NCBI GenBank assembly: GCA_019636835.1
Contig: JAHBWU010000004.1
Location: 1-64,000 of the forward strand
DNA from: Nitrospira sp.
GTDB taxonomy: Bacteria; Nitrospirota; Nitrospiria; Nitrospirales; Nitrospiraceae
Length of the DNA: 64,000 nt
Reading direction: 5' to 3'
In this document: piece by piece, positions 62,547-64,000 of the stretch
Position numbering within the stretch: the first letter of the stretch is position 1
Layout of the letters: each line of letters opens with the position of its first letter
Made by a program: the position numbers and the translations under genes
Notes under the pieces: model-generated
Seen by the model: only the letters and a program-made list of their open reading frames with translations
What the model was told of the DNA's origin: nothing
Databases searched by the model: none

Positions 62547-63019
62547 GGCAGATCTCCACTACCCGGACCATACTTAAATCCCGGACCACCCACGTGGATC
62601 ACTTCACGTGTTACGTTATCAATAACAACTGACTGACCAGTTGTTGGATTAACATACCGCGTGGCTGGATTACCAGTTGCCTTGTTTATAGCCGGAACTT
62701 GTCTGCCTGATTTTACTGCTTCTTTGATTGCCTTAGGAGTCCAACCACGAGGGCCCATTTGCTTGGCAATTTTGGGACTGATTTTTAATGATTTGTCCAG
62801 TTCCTTGATAGCCTCAAGGCTGACCTTTCCAGTCGGCCCAGCACCGAGTCCCCCCACGGGGTTGATGCCGAGCGAAAGCAGTAATGCTGGAAGAATCTCG
62901 CCTCGATAGAGCATGTTCGCCAGTTGTTGCTGAAACGCCAGATTCCTCGATCCGAACGGTCCAGGCACATATAATTCCGGGCCGAACGGTCCAATCGGAT
63001 ATCCTGGGGGTGGCGTCAC
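62543..63019 (-). CDS. RHS C-terminal toxin tip, possible colicin E5-like ribonuclease
   Basis: 158 codons from a GTG at 63019, but probably the 3' end of a longer rhs gene rather than a free gene: upstream in the same frame, DNA reads proline-rich linker text before a TAG at 63035. It starts TPPPGYPIGPFGPELY, then a helical part and the tip GPRGWTPKAIKEAVKSGRQ, ATRYVNPTTGQSVVIDNVTR, EVIHVGGPGFKYG. The tip resembles proteins annotated as colicin E5-related ribonucleases, which cut tRNA anticodons; recalled, not searched. Immunity gene overlaps its stop. Confidence 0.55.
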   Translation of the reverse strand: MTPPPGYPIGPFGPELYVPGPFGSRNLAFQQQLANMLYRGEILPALLLSLGINPVGGLGAGPTGKVSLEAIKELDKSLKISPKIAKQMGPRGWTPKAIKEAVKSGRQVPAINKATGNPATRYVNPTTGQSVVIDNVTREVIHVGGPGFKYGPGSGDLP

Positions 63020-63271
63020 GATAATAGGAGGCAGCTACACGTCAACGTCTGGCCCAGGCCAGGGGGGGGGAGGAGGCAGGGCGGCGGACAGCCATAAGTG
63101 CTCTTTCTCCTTCCAGGCATACCTGGGCGCGATCCGAAACCGGTCGGGTCGGTGTAGTTCGGCGGACTGTTCCGGACATAACTGCTTAGCGGTTGAGATC
63201 TTGTGGATTCGGCGGATCGGGCACGAGCGTATCCGTTGAAGCCGGCCGAACCACGGATCATAGTACGCGAT
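63020..63271 (-). pseudogene. Frameshifted RHS segment between core and toxin tip
   Basis: The normal text of an RHS repeat end appears here in pieces in three different frames: YYYESR and YYDPWFGR near 63260-63285, then TLVPDPPNPQDLNR, then SYVRNSPPNYTDPTGFGS, then WPGPDVDV before a TAG at 63035. At least three indels plus one stop separate the core from the tip. A run of nine G at 63062-63070 lies among them. Either the rhs gene is decayed or this stretch has sequence errors. Confidence 0.7.
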
Positions 63272-64000
63272 TCATAGTAGTAGGAAGTCGGTGCTGTAGT
63301 CGAACTCCTTACCAGTGTACTTGTAGGGCACATCAACCGCCGGGGTCGTGAAACTCTGATTCGTGCGGGGACCGCCAAAGGGAGAATAGGTGAGCGCCTG
63401 GGCCTTGGCCCCCGTGCTGGTCGTGATCACACTGGAGCTGTCGAGATGATCCCCGTGCCAATAGTGCGTGGTCCCGTTTGTGGCGACCGTGGCAACTCGA
63501 GTGTTGTCTCCCCAGATGAACCGGCTGCAACTCGTCGTGGATCCGGTTGTATCACATTCATAGAACTTGTTGATGTAACGCGTCGTCGTGGTCCCCACGA
63601 TCTTCTTCACGCGGCTGCCCTCGCCGTCATAGACGAAGGTGGAGTTGATGGTTGTACTGCCAAACGTGGTCACGGCGCTCGTCAAGCGATTGTCGACGTT
63701 AAACGTCGTACTGGAGCTGTAATCGCCGAGCGTACTCGTGATGCCGGTCTGATTGCCATTGTTGTCGTAGCTGTACTGATAGGGGCCGGCGACCTGAACG
63801 GCATGAGGCCGCACGACGCCTGCGCCGCTGGAGGGATAGGTAAAGGTGCCTCCCGTGAGTTGACTGTTCGCCAGGATATTGCCGATCTGGTTATAGCCAT
63901 AGGTAATCGTGTCTGTCGCGCCTCCCGTCCCATAGGGACCCGTGGCCGTGGTCAAGCGATCCAGCGCATCGTAGCCGAAGTCTTGATTCCCGTTAATCGG
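63272..64000 (-). CDS. RHS/YD-repeat protein, C-terminal part of core (runs off the window)
   Basis: Open on the minus strand from the window edge to 63272 (about 242 codons). YD-repeat text is clear: FGYDALDRLTTATGPYGTGG, ITYGYNQIGNILANSQL, YQYSYDNNGNQTGITS, FNVDNRLTSAVTTFG, then FVYDGEGSRVKKIVGTTTTR, and the conserved core end FGGPRTNQSF...YKYTGKEFDYSTDF. The frame then shifts and stops (FLLL) where YYYESRYYDP is expected. RHS proteins form a shell around a C-terminal toxin used against competitors. Upstream part is outside the window. Confidence 0.85.
   Translation of the reverse strand, partial: PINGNQDFGYDALDRLTTATGPYGTGGATDTITYGYNQIGNILANSQLTGGTFTYPSSGAGVVRPHAVQVAGPYQYSYDNNGNQTGITSTLGDYSSSTTFNVDNRLTSAVTTFGSTTINSTFVYDGEGSRVKKIVGTTTTRYINKFYECDTTGSTTSCSRFIWGDNTRVATVATNGTTHYWHGDHLDSSSVITTSTGAKAQALTYSPFGGPRTNQSFTTPAVDVPYKYTGKEFDYSTDFLLL

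Overview
The window reads as a chromosomal segment of a Nitrospira-type nitrite oxidiser (phylum Nitrospirota). The reasons are a locus that joins a Rieske/cytochrome b complex to two cytochrome bd-like membrane subunits, several small c-type cytochromes and a protein like the candidate gamma subunit of nitrite oxidoreductase; a hopanoid operon; and lipoproteins and other outer-membrane genes typical of a diderm. Genes are densely packed, mostly on the minus strand up to about 38 kb. The genus is an inference from gene content; no 16S or nxrAB is present.

Layout. 1-4 kb: a truncated exported protein, tRNA-Thr(CGT), a 32-residue membrane miniprotein, an uncertain exported ORF and a caspase-fold lipoprotein whose catalytic His and Cys are replaced. 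4.0-4.9 kb: UbiA prenyltransferase. 5.1-16.7 kb (minus): eleven-gene respiratory locus, read as cyt c, bd-like subunit, cyt c, PRC-Rieske, cyt b, unknown membrane protein, bd-like subunit, two cyt c, a heme-b domain protein and a diheme lipoprotein. It is interrupted by one copy of a 122-139 bp inverted-repeat element; the other copy lies at its 3' end. 16.9-20.1 kb: two small unknowns, hpnH and a DUF3365-type heme protein. 20.3-32.1 kb (minus): tRNA-Cys(GCA), a GT87-like glycosyltransferase, ispG, dxs, then shc-hpnG-mlaE-mlaF-mlaD-mlaC and an Omp85-type barrel, which together suggest hopanoid synthesis coupled to lipid transport. 32.6-38.2 kb: small membrane protein, smc and ispH.

38.5-51.2 kb: a basic histone-like protein, an unknown, an O-methyltransferase, phoB-phoR facing pit and its DUF47 partner, fabH and bamD divergent, ccdA with a TlpA-like thioredoxin (cytochrome c maturation or periplasmic thiol reduction), then metK and ahcY (SAM cycle). 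51.2-56.3 kb is more accessory: indoleamine 2,3-dioxygenase and a kynurenine formamidase-like cyclase (together a possible Trp to kynurenine route), separated by an AT-rich insert with a restriction-endonuclease-like gene that has no methyltransferase beside it, then the glutaredoxin/BolA pair.

56.5-61.1 kb is the most unusual region: four overlapping genes encode a lone receiver, a histidine kinase with an N-terminal Rossmann (NAD(P)-binding type) domain, a transmembrane Cache/HAMP/PAS kinase and a periplasmic CxxCH heme protein. It looks like a redox-signalling module. 61.5-64 kb is the 3' end of an RHS polymorphic-toxin locus with a toxin tip, immunity genes, a displaced duplicate of the core end and several frameshifts.
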